DNA of 64,000 nt from Microbacterium proteolyticum (GTDB lineage: Bacteria; Actinomycetota; Actinomycetes; Actinomycetales; Microbacteriaceae). A program made the position numbers and the translations under genes. The notes under the pieces are model-generated. The model ran no database searches, was not told the DNA's origin, and worked only from the letters and a program-made list of their open reading frames with translations. The stretch spans positions 2,728,001 to 2,792,000 of the forward strand of contig NZ_CP121274.1 of NCBI RefSeq assembly GCF_029639405.1, written 5' to 3'. The first letter of the stretch is position 1, and the number at the start of each line of letters is the position of its first letter. Below, in pieces: positions 1 through 9,180 of the stretch.

Positions 1-1875
1 CTCGTCCTGCTCGGCGAACCACTCGAGCGACGGTGCCGACACGACACGGGCGTGGATGCCTTCGGCGGCCAGCGTCTCGCGCGCCTGGACGGCCAGCTGC
101 ACCTCGGAGCCCGTGGCGATGAGGAGGACGTCCGGCTCGCCGTTCGCGGCCTCGGCCAGCACGTAGGCGCCCTTGACGGCGTTCGCCGCGGAGGCGAACT
201 CCTCGCCCGAGGCCTCGCCGGCGCCGCGCTCGAACACCGGGATGTTCTGACGCGTGAGGGCGATGCCCGCGGGACCCTCCGTGCGGCGCAGCATCTCGAG
301 CCAGACCACCGAGGTCTCGTTGGCGTCCGCCGGTCGCACGACGGCGAAGTTCGGGATGGCGCGGAGCGTGGCGAGCTGCTCGATCGGCTGGTGCGTCGGG
401 CCGTCCTCGCCCAGGGCGACGGAGTCGTGCGTCCAGACGAAGATCGTCGGGATGTTCATCAGGGCGGCCAGACGCACCGGCGGGCGCATGTAGTCGCTGA
501 AGATGAGGAACGTGCCGCCGAACGGACGCGTCGGCCCGTGCAGCACGATGCCGTTGAGGATCGCGCCCATCGCGTGCTCGCGGATACCGAAGTGGAGCAC
601 CCGGCCGTAGGGGTCGCCCGACCACTCGTGCGTGGACCACGACTCGGGGATGAAGGACTTGGCATCCTTGATCGTGGTCAGGTTCGACTCGGCCAGGTCG
701 GCCGATCCGCCCCAGAGCTCGGGGAGTTCCGCGGCGAGCGCGTTGATGACGGTGCCCGAGGCGGCGCGGGTCGAGACGTCCTTGCCGGCTTCGAAGGCGG
801 GGAGCGCGTCGGCGATGTCGGCGGGGAGCTCGCGGGCCTGCAGGCGGTCCCACAGCTGCTTGCGCTCGGGGTGGGCGGCGGCCCACGCGTCGAACTTCTC
901 CTGCCACGCGGCCTTCTCGGCCTCGCCGCGCTTCACGAGCTCGCGGGTGTGGGCCAGGACGTCGTCGGCGACCGCGAAGTGCTGTTCGGGGTCGAAGCCC
1001 AGAACCTCCTTCGTGGCCTTGAGCTCGTCGGCGCCGAGGGCGGAGCCGTGGATCTTGCCGGAGTTCTGCTTGCCGGGGGAGGGCCAGCCGATGATCGTCT
1101 TGAGGATGATGAGCGAGGGCTTGCTCGTCTCGCCCTTGGCCGCCTCGATCGCGGAGTGGAGCTCGGCGACGTCCTCGACGTACTGGCCGGTCTTCTTCCA
1201 GTCGACGGTCTGGACGTGCCAGCCGTAGGCCTCGTAGCGCTTCTGCACGTCCTCCGTGAAGGCGACGTTGGTGTCGTCCTCGATCGAGATCTGGTTGGAG
1301 TCGTAGATCGCGATGAGGTTGCCGAGCTCCTGGTGGCCGGCGAGGGAGGAGGCCTCGCTGGTCACGCCCTCCTGCAGGTCGCCGTCGCCGGCGATGACGT
1401 ACACGTAGTGGTCGAAGGGGCTCTCGCCGGCGGGCGACTCGGGGTCGAACAGGCCGCGCTCGTAGCGCGCCGCGTAGGCGAAGCCGACCGAGGAGGCCAG
1501 GCCCTGACCGAGCGGACCCGTCGTGATCTCGACGCCGTCGGTGTGCCCGTACTCGGGGTGACCGGGGGTGAGCGAGCCCCACGTGCGGAGCGCCTCGAGG
1601 TCCTTCAGCTCGAGGCCGAAACCGCCGAGGTAGAGCTGGATGTACTGCGTGAGCGAGGAGTGCCCCACCGAGAGGATGAAGCGGTCGCGGCCGGGCCAGT
1701 GCGTGTCGGCCGGGTCGTGGCGCAGGACGCGCTGGTACAGCAGGTAAGCGGCCGGTGCGAGAGACATCGCGGTGCCGGGGTGCCCGTTCCCCACCTTCTC
1801 GACGGCGTCCGCCGCCAGAACGCGTGCGGTGTCCACCGCGCGCCGATCGATCTCATCCCATTCGAAGTCCGACAA
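1..1875 (-). CDS. tkt: Transketolase, C-terminus cut by window edge
   Basis: Thiamine-diphosphate enzyme of the pentose phosphate pathway that moves two-carbon units between sugar phosphates in the cytoplasm. About 625 codons are visible of a family length near 690-700, so roughly the last 70 residues lie left of the window. Seen: GHPGTAMS at residues 31-38, GHSSL near 71, the ThDP-binding GDGDLQEG at 163-170, and the central pyrimidine-binding region with the GIREHAMG motif. I chose TTG at 1875 because AAAGG lies about 7 nt upstream and the product then begins SDFEWDEIDRR; GTG at 1878 is the alternative. It is divergent from ctaB, an arrangement familiar in actinobacteria, where tal, zwf and pgl usually follow tkt. 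Confidence 0.96.
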   Translation of the reverse strand, partial: MSDFEWDEIDRRAVDTARVLAADAVEKVGNGHPGTAMSLAPAAYLLYQRVLRHDPADTHWPGRDRFILSVGHSSLTQYIQLYLGGFGLELKDLEALRTWGSLTPGHPEYGHTDGVEITTGPLGQGLASSVGFAYAARYERGLFDPESPAGESPFDHYVYVIAGDGDLQEGVTSEASSLAGHQELGNLIAIYDSNQISIEDDTNVAFTEDVQKRYEAYGWHVQTVDWKKTGQYVEDVAELHSAIEAAKGETSKPSLIILKTIIGWPSPGKQNSGKIHGSALGADELKATKEVLGFDPEQHFAVADDVLAHTRELVKRGEAEKAAWQEKFDAWAAAHPERKQLWDRLQARELPADIADALPAFEAGKDVSTRAASGTVINALAAELPELWGGSADLAESNLTTIKDAKSFIPESWSTHEWSGDPYGRVLHFGIREHAMGAILNGIVLHGPTRPFGGTFLIFSDYMRPPVRLAALMNIPTIFVWTHDSVALGEDGPTHQPIEQLATLRAIPNFAVVRPADANETSVVWLEMLRRTEGPAGIALTRQNIPVFERGAGEASGEEFASAANAVKGAYVLAEAANGEPDVLLIATGSEVQLAVQARETLAAEGIHARVVSAPSLEWFAEQDE

Positions 1876-2065
1876 CACGGTGCCTTTCTCGTCACTTTGC
1901 GCCCGGGTCACGATCCGACGCCGCACTCGACGCCGTAGGGGCGGGAGTGGGGTGGGGTGGTCGGCGCGGGGCGCGCGTTCATCGCCAGCATAGCGAGAAC
2001 GCGCCAGCGCCCGAGACTGTTCCCGAGGGGGTCGACAGGCGGCCGGGCGTGTGTACGGGATGCCA

Positions 2066-2071
2066 TAGAAT
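2066..2071 (+). promoter_or_regulatory. Candidate -10 box for ctaB
   Basis: TAGAAT lies 33 nt before the ctaB start. No good -35 hexamer is visible upstream, as is common for actinobacterial promoters. Inferred from position and TANNNT match only. Confidence 0.35.
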
Positions 2072-2104
2072 CGGAGGGATACGCACGCTCTACCCCGGGG
2101 GACG

Positions 2105-3031
2105 ATGGACATCTCGACGACGTCGCACGTCACTGCGACGACCGATCGGCGCTCTCTCGGACGCACGGTTCGCGCCTACGTCGCGCTGACGAAGCCGCGC
2201 GTGCTGGAACTGCTGCTGGTCACGACCGTTCCGGTCATGATCCTCGCCGCGCACGGGCTGCCCGACCTCTGGCTGATCTTCGCCACCGTCATCGGCGGAT
2301 CGCTCAGCGCCGGTTCGGCGGCGGCTTTCAACATGTACCTCGACCGCGACATCGACGCGCACATGCAGCGCACCGAGAACCGGCCGCTGGTCACCGGCGA
2401 GGTGTCGCCCCGCGGCGCCCTCACGTTCGCGTGGACGCTCGCCGCCGTGTCGACGGTGTGGCTGTGGGTTTTCACCAACCCGCTCGCCGCCGCCCTCTCG
2501 GCCAGCGCGATCTTCTTCTACGTCGTCATCTACACGATGATCCTCAAGCGCCGCACCGAGCAGAACATCGTGTGGGGCGGCATCGCCGGCTGCTTCCCGG
2601 TGCTCATCGGCTGGTCCGCCGTGACCGGTTCGCTCTCCTGGGCGCCGCTCATCCTGTTCGCGCTGGTGTTCCTGTGGACGCCGCCGCACTACTGGCCGCT
2701 GTCGATGAAGTACGCCGCCCAGTACGACGAGGTCGATGTCCCGATGCTCGGTGCCACGCGCAGCGGCTCGCAGGTCGGACTCCAGGTCATCCTCTACGCG
2801 TGGGCCACCGTCGCGTGCTCGCTGCTGCTGATCCCCGTGGCATCCATGGGTGTGGTCTACAGCGTGTCCGCCCTGGTCTTCGGCGGCTGGTTCGTCTACG
2901 AGTCGCACCGCCTGTACTCCCGCGCCGTTCAGGGGGGCGAACCTCGACCGATGCGCGTCTTCCACGCGTCGATCACCTACCTGACGCTGCTCTTCGTGGC
3001 CATCGCGGTCGACCCGCTCCTGCCGTTCTGA
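2105..3031 (+). CDS. ctaB: Protoheme IX farnesyltransferase (heme O synthase)
   Basis: Membrane prenyltransferase that adds a farnesyl group to protoheme, giving heme O for cytochrome oxidase. The 308-residue product is normal length and mostly hydrophobic, with about eight or nine membrane segments. The prenyl-diphosphate-binding motif NMYLDRDID is at residues 76-84 and the second Asp-rich loop, YDEVD, at about 207-211. A G-rich Shine-Dalgarno stretch (GGGGG) lies just before the ATG. It works in sequence with ctaA 660 bp downstream on the other strand. The gene ends in a strong hairpin shared with the converging gene at 3101. Confidence 0.97.
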   Translation: MDISTTSHVTATTDRRSLGRTVRAYVALTKPRVLELLLVTTVPVMILAAHGLPDLWLIFATVIGGSLSAGSAAAFNMYLDRDIDAHMQRTENRPLVTGEVSPRGALTFAWTLAAVSTVWLWVFTNPLAAALSASAIFFYVVIYTMILKRRTEQNIVWGGIAGCFPVLIGWSAVTGSLSWAPLILFALVFLWTPPHYWPLSMKYAAQYDEVDVPMLGATRSGSQVGLQVILYAWATVACSLLLIPVASMGVVYSVSALVFGGWFVYESHRLYSRAVQGGEPRPMRVFHASITYLTLLFVAIAVDPLLPF

Positions 3032-3046
3032 GTCGCCGGCTCCACG

Positions 3047-3084
3047 AAGAACGCCCGCCCCCTTTCGGGGAGCGGGCGTTCTTT
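3047..3084. terminator. Bidirectional intrinsic terminator after ctaB
   Basis: Arms AAGAACGCCCGC (3047-3058) and its exact complement (3072-3083) close over a GC-rich loop. The A-rich left and T-rich right flanks allow termination from both converging genes. Confidence 0.85.
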
Positions 3085-3100
3085 GTCTTACGGGCCGTGC

Positions 3101-3583
3101 TCAGGAACGCGGGTGCTCGTCACCCGTGTCGAGCTTCGGCGCGTCGTGCGCCGCCTGCGGCGGGGCGGGGGTGTCGGACGTGGTCTCGACGTCCGCGTCC
3201 TCGAGCACGAGGGGCGCGGCGGGGGCGGTCGTCGCGGCGGCGGCGACGGTGGGGGCGGCCGCGAACGGGGCGCTCTCGTCGTCGCTGGTCCAGTCGATCG
3301 TCTCGACGGCGACATCGGGGCGCGGACGCGTGGACACCGCGGTGGCGACGGCGAGCGTCGCGACGAGTCCGATGGCACCGGCACCGAGCACCGCGGCGCC
3401 GACGATCGCCCAGGACTGGGCGACGTAGACCGTGACGACGGTCGCGTTCGGGTCGTTCAGCACCGCTTGCATCGCGTCGATCTGCTGGAAGACGATGACC
3501 AGTCCGCCGATCACGGAGGCCAGGGAAAGCACCAGGAGCACCCAGAACGGGATGCTGGTCACCAGGCGGGGGCGGGTCTGCAT
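3101..3583 (-). CDS. Small membrane protein of unknown function
   Basis: 160 residues. Not recognised as a named family. Two membrane segments are clear: about residues 11-31 (IPFWVLLVLSLASVIGG) and 55-80 (SWAIVGAAVLGAGAIGL). A long Ala/Pro/Thr/Asp-rich, acidic tail follows that is probably cytoplasmic or disordered. I start at ATG 3583 because GAAGGAG sits 7 nt before it; an upstream ATG at 3631 has no ribosome site. It lies between ctaB and ctaA, downstream of its own promoter region, so a link to heme A or oxidase assembly is possible only by position. Confidence 0.72.
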   Translation of the reverse strand: MQTRPRLVTSIPFWVLLVLSLASVIGGLVIVFQQIDAMQAVLNDPNATVVTVYVAQSWAIVGAAVLGAGAIGLVATLAVATAVSTRPRPDVAVETIDWTSDDESAPFAAAPTVAAAATTAPAAPLVLEDADVETTSDTPAPPQAAHDAPKLDTGDEHPRS

Positions 3584-3695
3584 GGAAGAACTCCTTCGAT
3601 CTCCGGGCACGGTCGGCACCGGAGCGTCCACAGTCTCGCACCCATCAGTGCGGGGACTCTGGGCTCTCGATGAAATCCCTATGAACGCGCTAAGG

Positions 3696-4664
3696 TCAGC
3701 GCCGCGCAGCTCCGACGGCGTCGAGCCGATCGACGGAACCGACGGCGACCGGGGCCTTGAGCCGGAGGACGACGACCGTCATGGCCGCGGCGGTGAGGGC
3801 GGCCAGGACCATGTGCACGCCGACGGCGAGCTCGGGCAGACCGTTGCGGGCCTGGTACAGGCCGACGGCGATCTGCACCACTTCGACCGCCAGCAGCGCC
3901 GTCGCCCAGCGTCGAACGGGCAGCCGCAGGCGCCACGCGAGAACGACGATGGCGAGGGTCAGCACGAACAGGGCGTAGCCGGGCCAGGAGTGCACGTGCT
4001 CGAGGACTTCGGCGTCGAAGCCGTTGCGCTGCACCGCCGCCGCGTCGCCCGAGTGGGGGCCGGCGCCGGTGGTGAGGACGCCGAAGACGACGGTGAGGGC
4101 GAGCACGCCGGTCGTGGCGTGCACCAGTCCCGCGAACCAGGCGGGCACGACGCGCTCGCGCGGTCCGGCCGGCAGGTACATGAGGGTCAGGAACGCCGCG
4201 CACACGGTGACGAGGGCGACCGAGGCGATGTAGTGGAAGCCCACGATGAAGGGGTTCAGGCCCGTGAGCACCGTGATGCCGCCCACGACGGCCTGCGCGA
4301 CGATCCCGCCGAGCACGACGACCGCGAGGACGAACATCACGCGCCGCTCGTGACGCAGACGCCACATCAGGACGACGACGGCCAGGGCCAGGATGCCGAC
4401 GACGCCGGTGAGCGTCCGGTTCCCGAACTCGATGATCCCGTGGATCCCCATCTCGGGGGTGTTCACGAGCGAGTCGGGCGTGCAGCGCGGCCAGGTGGGG
4501 CAGCCGAGGCCCGAACCGGTCAGTCGGACGGCGCCGCCGGTGCCGATGATAAGCACCTCGGCGACGAACGACAGCCACGCGAAGACACGGATGCGGCGGT
4601 CGATGCGGGCCGGCAGCCAGTCGAGGACGCGACGGAGCGCGCGGGGGGACGAAGCGGTGGACAT
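3696..4664 (-). CDS. ctaA: Heme A synthase (COX15/CtaA family)
   Basis: Integral membrane monooxygenase converting heme O to heme A for aa3 cytochrome oxidase. 322 residues with eight predicted membrane segments. The four heme-binding histidine contexts are visible: MGIHGIIEFGNRTLTG, VGFHYIAS, EHVHSWPGY and VGVHMVLAA. The Cys-containing loop GLGCPTWPRC after the first segment is typical. Start chosen at ATG 4664, with CAGGAGG 8 nt upstream. It is divergent from the suf operon. A TAGACT at 4794-4799 could be its -10 box, which would give a leader of about 120 nt. Confidence 0.96.
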   Translation of the reverse strand: MSTASSPRALRRVLDWLPARIDRRIRVFAWLSFVAEVLIIGTGGAVRLTGSGLGCPTWPRCTPDSLVNTPEMGIHGIIEFGNRTLTGVVGILALAVVVLMWRLRHERRVMFVLAVVVLGGIVAQAVVGGITVLTGLNPFIVGFHYIASVALVTVCAAFLTLMYLPAGPRERVVPAWFAGLVHATTGVLALTVVFGVLTTGAGPHSGDAAAVQRNGFDAEVLEHVHSWPGYALFVLTLAIVVLAWRLRLPVRRWATALLAVEVVQIAVGLYQARNGLPELAVGVHMVLAALTAAAMTVVVLRLKAPVAVGSVDRLDAVGAARR

Positions 4665-4742
4665 GCGCGCAGCCTCCTGGCGGCGGGGCGCTCGGGCCGG
4701 TGCGAGGGGTGCGCGTGCCGTGCCGGGAGCGGGCGTTGCCTG

Positions 4743-4748
4743 TAGAAT
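4743..4748 (+). promoter_or_regulatory. Candidate extended -10 box for the suf operon
   Basis: TG-TAGAAT sits about 170 nt before sufB. If it is real, the operon has a leader of about 160 nt. No regulator gene or clear iron or SufR operator was found in the interval. Confidence 0.3.
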
Positions 4749-4793
4749 CGAAGGGTCTTCCGGTGCAGCGCTCGCGCGTCTCGCACCTCTGAC

Positions 4794-4799
4794 AGTCTA
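4794..4799 (-). promoter_or_regulatory. Candidate -10 box for ctaA
   Basis: TAGACT on the minus strand. With the suf -10 candidate at 4743 the two transcripts would run through each other for about 30 nt. Position and TANNNT match only. Confidence 0.3.
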
Positions 4800-4920
4800 G
4801 GCGCGCAGCCAGCGCCTTCGAGCGGGCCCACCAGCGACGTTCCTGTGACTCCGACCGGAGTCCGTCGCGGAATGTTGGGGCGGATGACACCGTTGAGGCC
4901 CGAGAAGGAGAGTGACCACC

Positions 4921-6339
4921 ATGTCCGACGTACTCATCGACCGACCAGAGCTCGAAAGCCTGGGGCAATACGAGTTCGGCTGGCACGACACGGATGCCGC
5001 GGGCGCCATCGCGCAGCGGGGCATCAATGAAGACGTCGTGCGGGGCATCTCCGCCCTGAAGTCCGAGCCCGAGTGGATGCTGAAGACGCGTCTCAAGGGC
5101 TATCAGCTCTTCGGCCGCAAGCCGATGCCCACCTGGGGCGCCGACCTGTCGGAGATCGACTTCGACAACATCAAGTACTTCGTGCGCTCGACCGAGAAGC
5201 AGGCGCAGTCGTGGGAGGACCTCCCCGAGGAGATCCGCAACACCTACGAGAAGCTCGGCATCCCCGAGGCGGAGCGTCAGCGCCTCGTCGCCGGCGTCGC
5301 CGCGCAGTACGAGTCCGAGGTGGTCTACCACCAGATCCGCGAGGACCTCGAGCAGCAGGGTGTCATCTTCATGGACACCGACACGGCTCTGCGCGAGCAC
5401 CCCGAGTTCTTCGAGGAGTACTTCGGCACGGTCATCCCGGCCGGCGACAACAAGTTCGCGGCGCTGAACACGGCCGTGTGGTCGGGCGGCTCGTTCGTCT
5501 ACGTCCCGAAGGGCGTGCACGTCGAGATCCCGCTGCAGGCGTACTTCCGCATCAACACCGAGAACATGGGCCAGTTCGAGCGGACCCTGATCATCGCGGA
5601 CGAAGACAGCTACGTGCACTACATCGAGGGCTGCACGGCCCCGATCTACAAGAGCGACTCGCTCCACTCGGCCGTGGTCGAGATCATCGTGAAGAAGAAC
5701 GCACGCGTGCGCTACACGACGATCCAGAACTGGTCGAACAACGTCTACAACCTCGTCACCAAGCGCGCCGTGGCCCACGAGGGCGCGACGATGGAGTGGG
5801 TCGACGGCAACATCGGCTCCAAGGTGACGATGAAGTACCCGTCGATCTACCTCATGGGCGAGCACGCCAAGGGCGAGACGCTCTCCGTCGCCTTCGCGGG
5901 TCCCGGTCAGCACCAGGATGCCGGCGCGAAGATGATCCACATGGCGCCGTACACGCAGTCCTCGATCGTGTCGAAGTCCATCGCGCGCGGCGGCGGTCGC
6001 GCGGGCTACCGCGGCGAGGTTCGCGTGGATGCCAATGCCCACCACTCCGCGAACACCGTGCGGTGCGACGCGCTGCTGGTGGACACCATCTCGCGGTCGG
6101 ACACGTACCCGGCGATCGACATCCGCGTCGACGACGTGCAGCTCGGCCACGAAGCCACCGTCTCGAAGGTCAGCGAGGAGCAGCTGTTCTACCTGCAGTC
6201 CCGCGGTCTGCCCGAGGACGAGGCCATGGCCATGATCGTGCGCGGCTTCATCGAGCCGATCGCCCGCGAGCTGCCCATGGAGTACGCCCTCGAACTGAAC
6301 AAGCTCATCGAGATGGGCATGGAAGGATCCGTCGGTTAA
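4921..6339 (+). CDS. sufB: Fe-S cluster scaffold protein SufB
   Basis: Core scaffold of the SufBCD complex that builds [4Fe-4S] clusters. 472 residues, normal length. The beta-helix core is recognisable through blocks such as [17 protein letters not shown], and the C-terminal [16 protein letters not shown] block is shared with SufD. ATG 4921 is chosen over in-frame GTG 4912: the GAAGGAG site is 9-10 nt before the ATG but would abut the GTG. It heads a tight run: sufD starts one base after the sufB stop, then a Rieske ferredoxin, sufC and sufT follow. No SufR-type repressor gene precedes it. Confidence 0.97.
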   Translation: MSDVLIDRPELESLGQYEFGWHDTDAAGAIAQRGINEDVVRGISALKSEPEWMLKTRLKGYQLFGRKPMPTWGADLSEIDFDNIKYFVRSTEKQAQSWEDLPEEIRNTYEKLGIPEAERQRLVAGVAAQYESEVVYHQIREDLEQQGVIFMDTDTALREHPEFFEEYFGTVIPAGDNKFAALNTAVWSGGSFVYVPKGVHVEIPLQAYFRINTENMGQFERTLIIADEDSYVHYIEGCTAPIYKSDSLHSAVVEIIVKKNARVRYTTIQNWSNNVYNLVTKRAVAHEGATMEWVDGNIGSKVTMKYPSIYLMGEHAKGETLSVAFAGPGQHQDAGAKMIHMAPYTQSSIVSKSIARGGGRAGYRGEVRVDANAHHSANTVRCDALLVDTISRSDTYPAIDIRVDDVQLGHEATVSKVSEEQLFYLQSRGLPEDEAMAMIVRGFIEPIARELPMEYALELNKLIEMGMEGSVG

Positions 6340-7533
6340 ATGACGACTGCGACCCAGACCCCCGCCGGCACGGCGGAGGGTCACATCGATCCTGCCGCCC
6401 TCGTGGCATCCGTCGTTCCCGTCCAGACGCGGTCGGAGCGTCCGACGTCGTTCGACCCGAGCGATTTCGGCACCCCCACCGGCCGCGAGGTCAACTGGAA
6501 GCTGAGCCCGGTCGACCGGCTTGCACCACTCTTCGTGGACGAGGCGGGCCCGGAGGGCATCATGCGCGTCGAGGTGAGCGCGCCCGACGCGGTCGAGCAG
6601 CTGCGCCTGACGGCGGATCAGGCTCCGCGCGGCGAGCACTTCCGCCCGGAAGACCTCCCGGCAGCGCTGGCGTGGGTGCACGAGCCCGAGGCGCCGCTGC
6701 TGCGCATCCCCGCGAACGTCGAGCTCGACGAGCCGATCGTCGTGCGGTTGACCGGCACGGGCGGCCTCGCGCACGCCCATGTCGTCATCGAGGCGCAGCC
6801 GAACTCCCGCGGCACCGTGGTGCTGCGGCACGAGGGCAGCGCGCAGCACGCGCAGAACGTCGAGATCCTCGTCCGCGACGGCGCCGAGCTGACGGTCGTG
6901 TCGGTGCAGCGCTGGGACGACGACGCGGTCCACGCGGCGTCGCACCAGGCGCGGGTCGACCGCGACGCGAAGCTGACCCACGTGGTGGTGAGCTTCGGCG
7001 GCGGCGTCGTCCGCGTGAACCCGTCGGTGGAGCTCGCCGGATCCGGCGCCGAGGGTCGGCTGTACGGCCTGTCGTTCGCCGACGCCGGCCAGCACCTGGA
7101 GTCGCAGGTCTACCTGCACCACAAGGGCCCCCACACCGTCGGCGACGTCCTCTACAAGGGCGCGCTGCAGGGTGCGAGCGCCCGCAGCGTCTGGATCGGC
7201 GACGTGCTCATCGGATCGGATGCCACCGGCACCGACTCGTACGAGGCGAACCGCAACCTCGTGCTGACCGACGGCGCCCGCGCCGACTCGATCCCGAACC
7301 TCGAGATCGAGACCGGCGACATCCAGGGCGCCGGGCACGCGAGCGCGACCGGTCGCTTCGACGACGAGCAGCTCTTCTACCTGCAGGCCCGCGGCATCGC
7401 CGAGGACGAGGCGCGGCGTCTCGTCGTGCTCGGGTTCCTCAGCGAGATCGTCCAGCGCATCGGCATCCCCGAGCTCGAGACCGAGCTCATCGAGGCGATC
7501 GAGCGCGAGCTGGCTGAGGGAGCCGCGGCGTGA
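6340..7533 (+). CDS. sufD: Fe-S cluster assembly protein SufD
   Basis: Partner of SufB in the SufBCD scaffold. 397 residues. The C-terminal half carries the SufB/D signature: HHKGPHTVGDVLYKGAL, then GRFDDEQLFYLQARGI and EDEARRLVVLGF near the end. The N-terminal about 100 residues are divergent, as usual for the family. The ATG directly follows the sufB TAA, and GGAAGGA inside the sufB tail is the ribosome site, so the two are translationally coupled. Its stop overlaps the next GTG by four bases. Confidence 0.96.
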   Translation: MTTATQTPAGTAEGHIDPAALVASVVPVQTRSERPTSFDPSDFGTPTGREVNWKLSPVDRLAPLFVDEAGPEGIMRVEVSAPDAVEQLRLTADQAPRGEHFRPEDLPAALAWVHEPEAPLLRIPANVELDEPIVVRLTGTGGLAHAHVVIEAQPNSRGTVVLRHEGSAQHAQNVEILVRDGAELTVVSVQRWDDDAVHAASHQARVDRDAKLTHVVVSFGGGVVRVNPSVELAGSGAEGRLYGLSFADAGQHLESQVYLHHKGPHTVGDVLYKGALQGASARSVWIGDVLIGSDATGTDSYEANRNLVLTDGARADSIPNLEIETGDIQGAGHASATGRFDDEQLFYLQARGIAEDEARRLVVLGFLSEIVQRIGIPELETELIEAIERELAEGAAA

Positions 7534-7859
7534 GCGCGTCCCGCGTGTGCGGCCTCAGCGAGCTCGTGCAGGACGAAGCGCGCCGGGTCGAGGTCGACGG
7601 CGTCGCCATGGCTGTCGTGCTCGACGGCAACGGCGAGATCCACGCCATCGGCGACGTCTGCACGCACGGCGACATCTCGCTCTCCGACGGTTTCGTCGAG
7701 GGCGACACGCTCGAGTGCTGGGCGCACGGATCGGCGTTCTCGCTGAAGACCGGCCACCCCCTGAACCTGCCGGCCTTCGAGCCGGTCCCCGTGTACGAGG
7801 TCGTGATCGACGGCGACGACGTGCTCATCGACCCCGCCGTCACCAAGGCGTCGGCCTGA
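7530..7859 (+). CDS. Rieske-type [2Fe-2S] ferredoxin in the suf operon
   Basis: 109-residue single Rieske domain. The two cluster-binding motifs are complete: CTH at residues 44-46 and CWAH at 63-66, so a [2Fe-2S] cluster with Cys2His2 ligation is expected. Such small Rieske proteins, often labelled non-heme iron oxygenase ferredoxin subunit, occur inside suf operons of many actinobacteria. Their role is not settled; electron supply to, or cluster hand-off from, SufBCD is an inference. The GTG start overlaps the sufD stop (GTGA), arguing for coupled translation. Confidence 0.92.
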   Translation: MSASRVCGLSELVQDEARRVEVDGVAMAVVLDGNGEIHAIGDVCTHGDISLSDGFVEGDTLECWAHGSAFSLKTGHPLNLPAFEPVPVYEVVIDGDDVLIDPAVTKASA

Positions 7860-7906
7860 CGGCCGCGCCCCCCATCGACTCCCCGAACTACCGAGTAAGG
7901 AACACC

Positions 7907-8677
7907 ATGTCTGTCCTCGAGATCCGCGACCTCCACGTGACGGTCGAGACGGATGCCGGCACGACCCCGATCCTCAACGGCGTGACGCTGACGCTGCGCA
8001 CCGGCGAGACCCACGCCATCATGGGCCCCAACGGGTCCGGCAAGTCGACCCTGGCGTACACGATCGCCGGCCACCCGAAGTACACCGTGACCAGCGGCTC
8101 CATCACCCTCGACGGTGAGGACGTCCTCGAGATGAGCGTCGACGAGCGCGCCCGCGCCGGACTCTTCCTCGCGATGCAGTACCCGGTCGAGATCCCCGGC
8201 GTCACCGTGACGAACTTCCTCCGCACCGCCAAGACGGCGATCGACGGCGAGGCGCCGGCGATCCGTTCGTGGACCAAGGACGTCAAGGGCGCCATGGAGA
8301 ACCTGCGGATGGATGCCAAGTTCGCGTCGCGCAACGTCAACGAGGGATTCTCGGGCGGCGAGAAGAAGCGTCATGAGATCCTCCAGCTCGAGCTGCTCAA
8401 GCCGAAGATCGCCGTGCTCGACGAGACCGACTCGGGCCTGGACGTCGACGCGCTGAAGATCGTGTCGGAGGGCGTCAACCGCGCCAAGGAGACCACCGAC
8501 CTCGGCGTGCTGCTCATCACGCACTACACGCGCATCCTCCGCTACATCCGCCCCGACTTCGTCCACGTCGTCGTCAAGGGCCGGATCGTCGAAGAGGGCG
8601 GCCCCGAACTCGCCGACCGGCTCGAAGAAGAGGGTTACGACCGCTTCCTCGAGGCCGGTACGCCGGTCGACGCGTAA
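7907..8677 (+). CDS. sufC: Fe-S assembly ATPase SufC
   Basis: Soluble ABC-type ATPase that drives conformational change in SufB-SufD. 256 residues. Walker A GPNGSGKST at 40-48, the family-typical signature FSGGEKKRHEI near 145 and Walker B IAVLDETDSGLD all agree with SufC rather than a transport ATPase. ATG 7907 is supported by AAGGA about 6 nt upstream. The reading frame stays open upstream, but that part is antisense-like and overlaps the Rieske gene. It is 47 bp after the Rieske gene and 9 bp before sufT. Confidence 0.97.
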   Translation: MSVLEIRDLHVTVETDAGTTPILNGVTLTLRTGETHAIMGPNGSGKSTLAYTIAGHPKYTVTSGSITLDGEDVLEMSVDERARAGLFLAMQYPVEIPGVTVTNFLRTAKTAIDGEAPAIRSWTKDVKGAMENLRMDAKFASRNVNEGFSGGEKKRHEILQLELLKPKIAVLDETDSGLDVDALKIVSEGVNRAKETTDLGVLLITHYTRILRYIRPDFVHVVVKGRIVEEGGPELADRLEEEGYDRFLEAGTPVDA

Positions 8678-8686
8678 GATCGTTAC

Positions 8687-9016
8687 ATGACCGCAACGCT
8701 CGCGCCCGAGAAGTACGACGAGGTCACCGAGGCCCTGAAAGACGTCATGGACCCCGAGCTGGGGATCAACGTCGTCGACCTGGGGCTGATCTACGACCTC
8801 GCGTGGGACGACGAGAACGACGCGCTCGTCATCCACATGACCCTCACGTCGGCGGGGTGCCCCCTCACCGACGTGCTCGAGGAGCAGACCGCTCAGGCAC
8901 TCGACAACGTCGTGGACCGGTTCCGCATCAACTGGGTCTGGATGCCGCCGTGGGGTCCGGAACGGATCACCGACGACGGACGCGACATGATGCGCGCCCT
9001 CGGCTTCGCGATCTGA
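8687..9016 (+). CDS. sufT: SufT, MIP18/DUF59 family Fe-S maturation factor
   Basis: 109-residue DUF59 protein, a family that helps load or carry Fe-S clusters. Seen: the DPELGINVVDLGLIYD block at residues 22-37 and the conserved Cys in TLTSAGCPL (Cys58). It is the last gene of the operon. In Streptomyces-type suf operons sufS and sufU normally stand between sufC and sufT; here only 9 bp separate them. The last 23 bases including the stop are repeated exactly 62 bp downstream, so the present 3' end sits in a duplicated segment. Confidence 0.93.
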   Translation: MTATLAPEKYDEVTEALKDVMDPELGINVVDLGLIYDLAWDDENDALVIHMTLTSAGCPLTDVLEEQTAQALDNVVDRFRINWVWMPPWGPERITDDGRDMMRALGFAI

Positions 9017-9078
9017 GGACGGGCGGCGACGTCTCGCGGCTCGTGATCGGGTTCTGCGCCCTCGGCTTCGCGATCTGA
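8994..9078 (+). repeat. 23-bp direct duplication of the sufT 3' end
   Basis: The last 23 bases of sufT (8994-9016, encoding ALGFAI and the stop) recur without mismatch at 9056-9078 after a 39-bp spacer. The second copy keeps a frame ending GFCALGFAI-stop. Chance identity of this length within 85 bp is very unlikely. Confidence 0.9.
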
Positions 9079-9087
9079 CACTTCTTC

Positions 9088-9126
9088 GAACGCCCACCCC
9101 CTTCGTCGGGGTGGGCGTTCGTGTTT
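9088..9126 (+). terminator. Intrinsic terminator of the suf operon
   Basis: GAACGCCCACCCC (9088-9100) and its exact complement (9108-9120) flank a 7-nt loop, followed by GTGTTT. It comes right after the duplicated sufT end. Confidence 0.88.
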
Positions 9127-9168
9127 CCCTCTCTGACGCCCGGATTCCCCGGCATCCGGGGCTCTCAT

Positions 9169-9174
9169 TAGGCT
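9169..9174 (+). promoter_or_regulatory. -10 box, leaderless promoter of the PatB-like gene
   Basis: TAGGCT ends 6 nt before the ATG at 9181, so transcription should begin at or next to the start codon. No Shine-Dalgarno sequence is present. Confidence 0.6.
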
Positions 9175-9180
9175 TTCGGG

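Noticed and set aside
52..1938. Long plus-strand open frame opposite transketolase
   Set aside because: Antisense shadow of tkt in GC-rich DNA; low-complexity Arg/Gly/Leu translation with no family motifs.
3679..7338. 1219-codon minus-strand open frame across ctaA and sufBD
   Set aside because: Passes through genes with clear conserved motifs on the other strand or frame; its translation is compositionally biased and matches no family.
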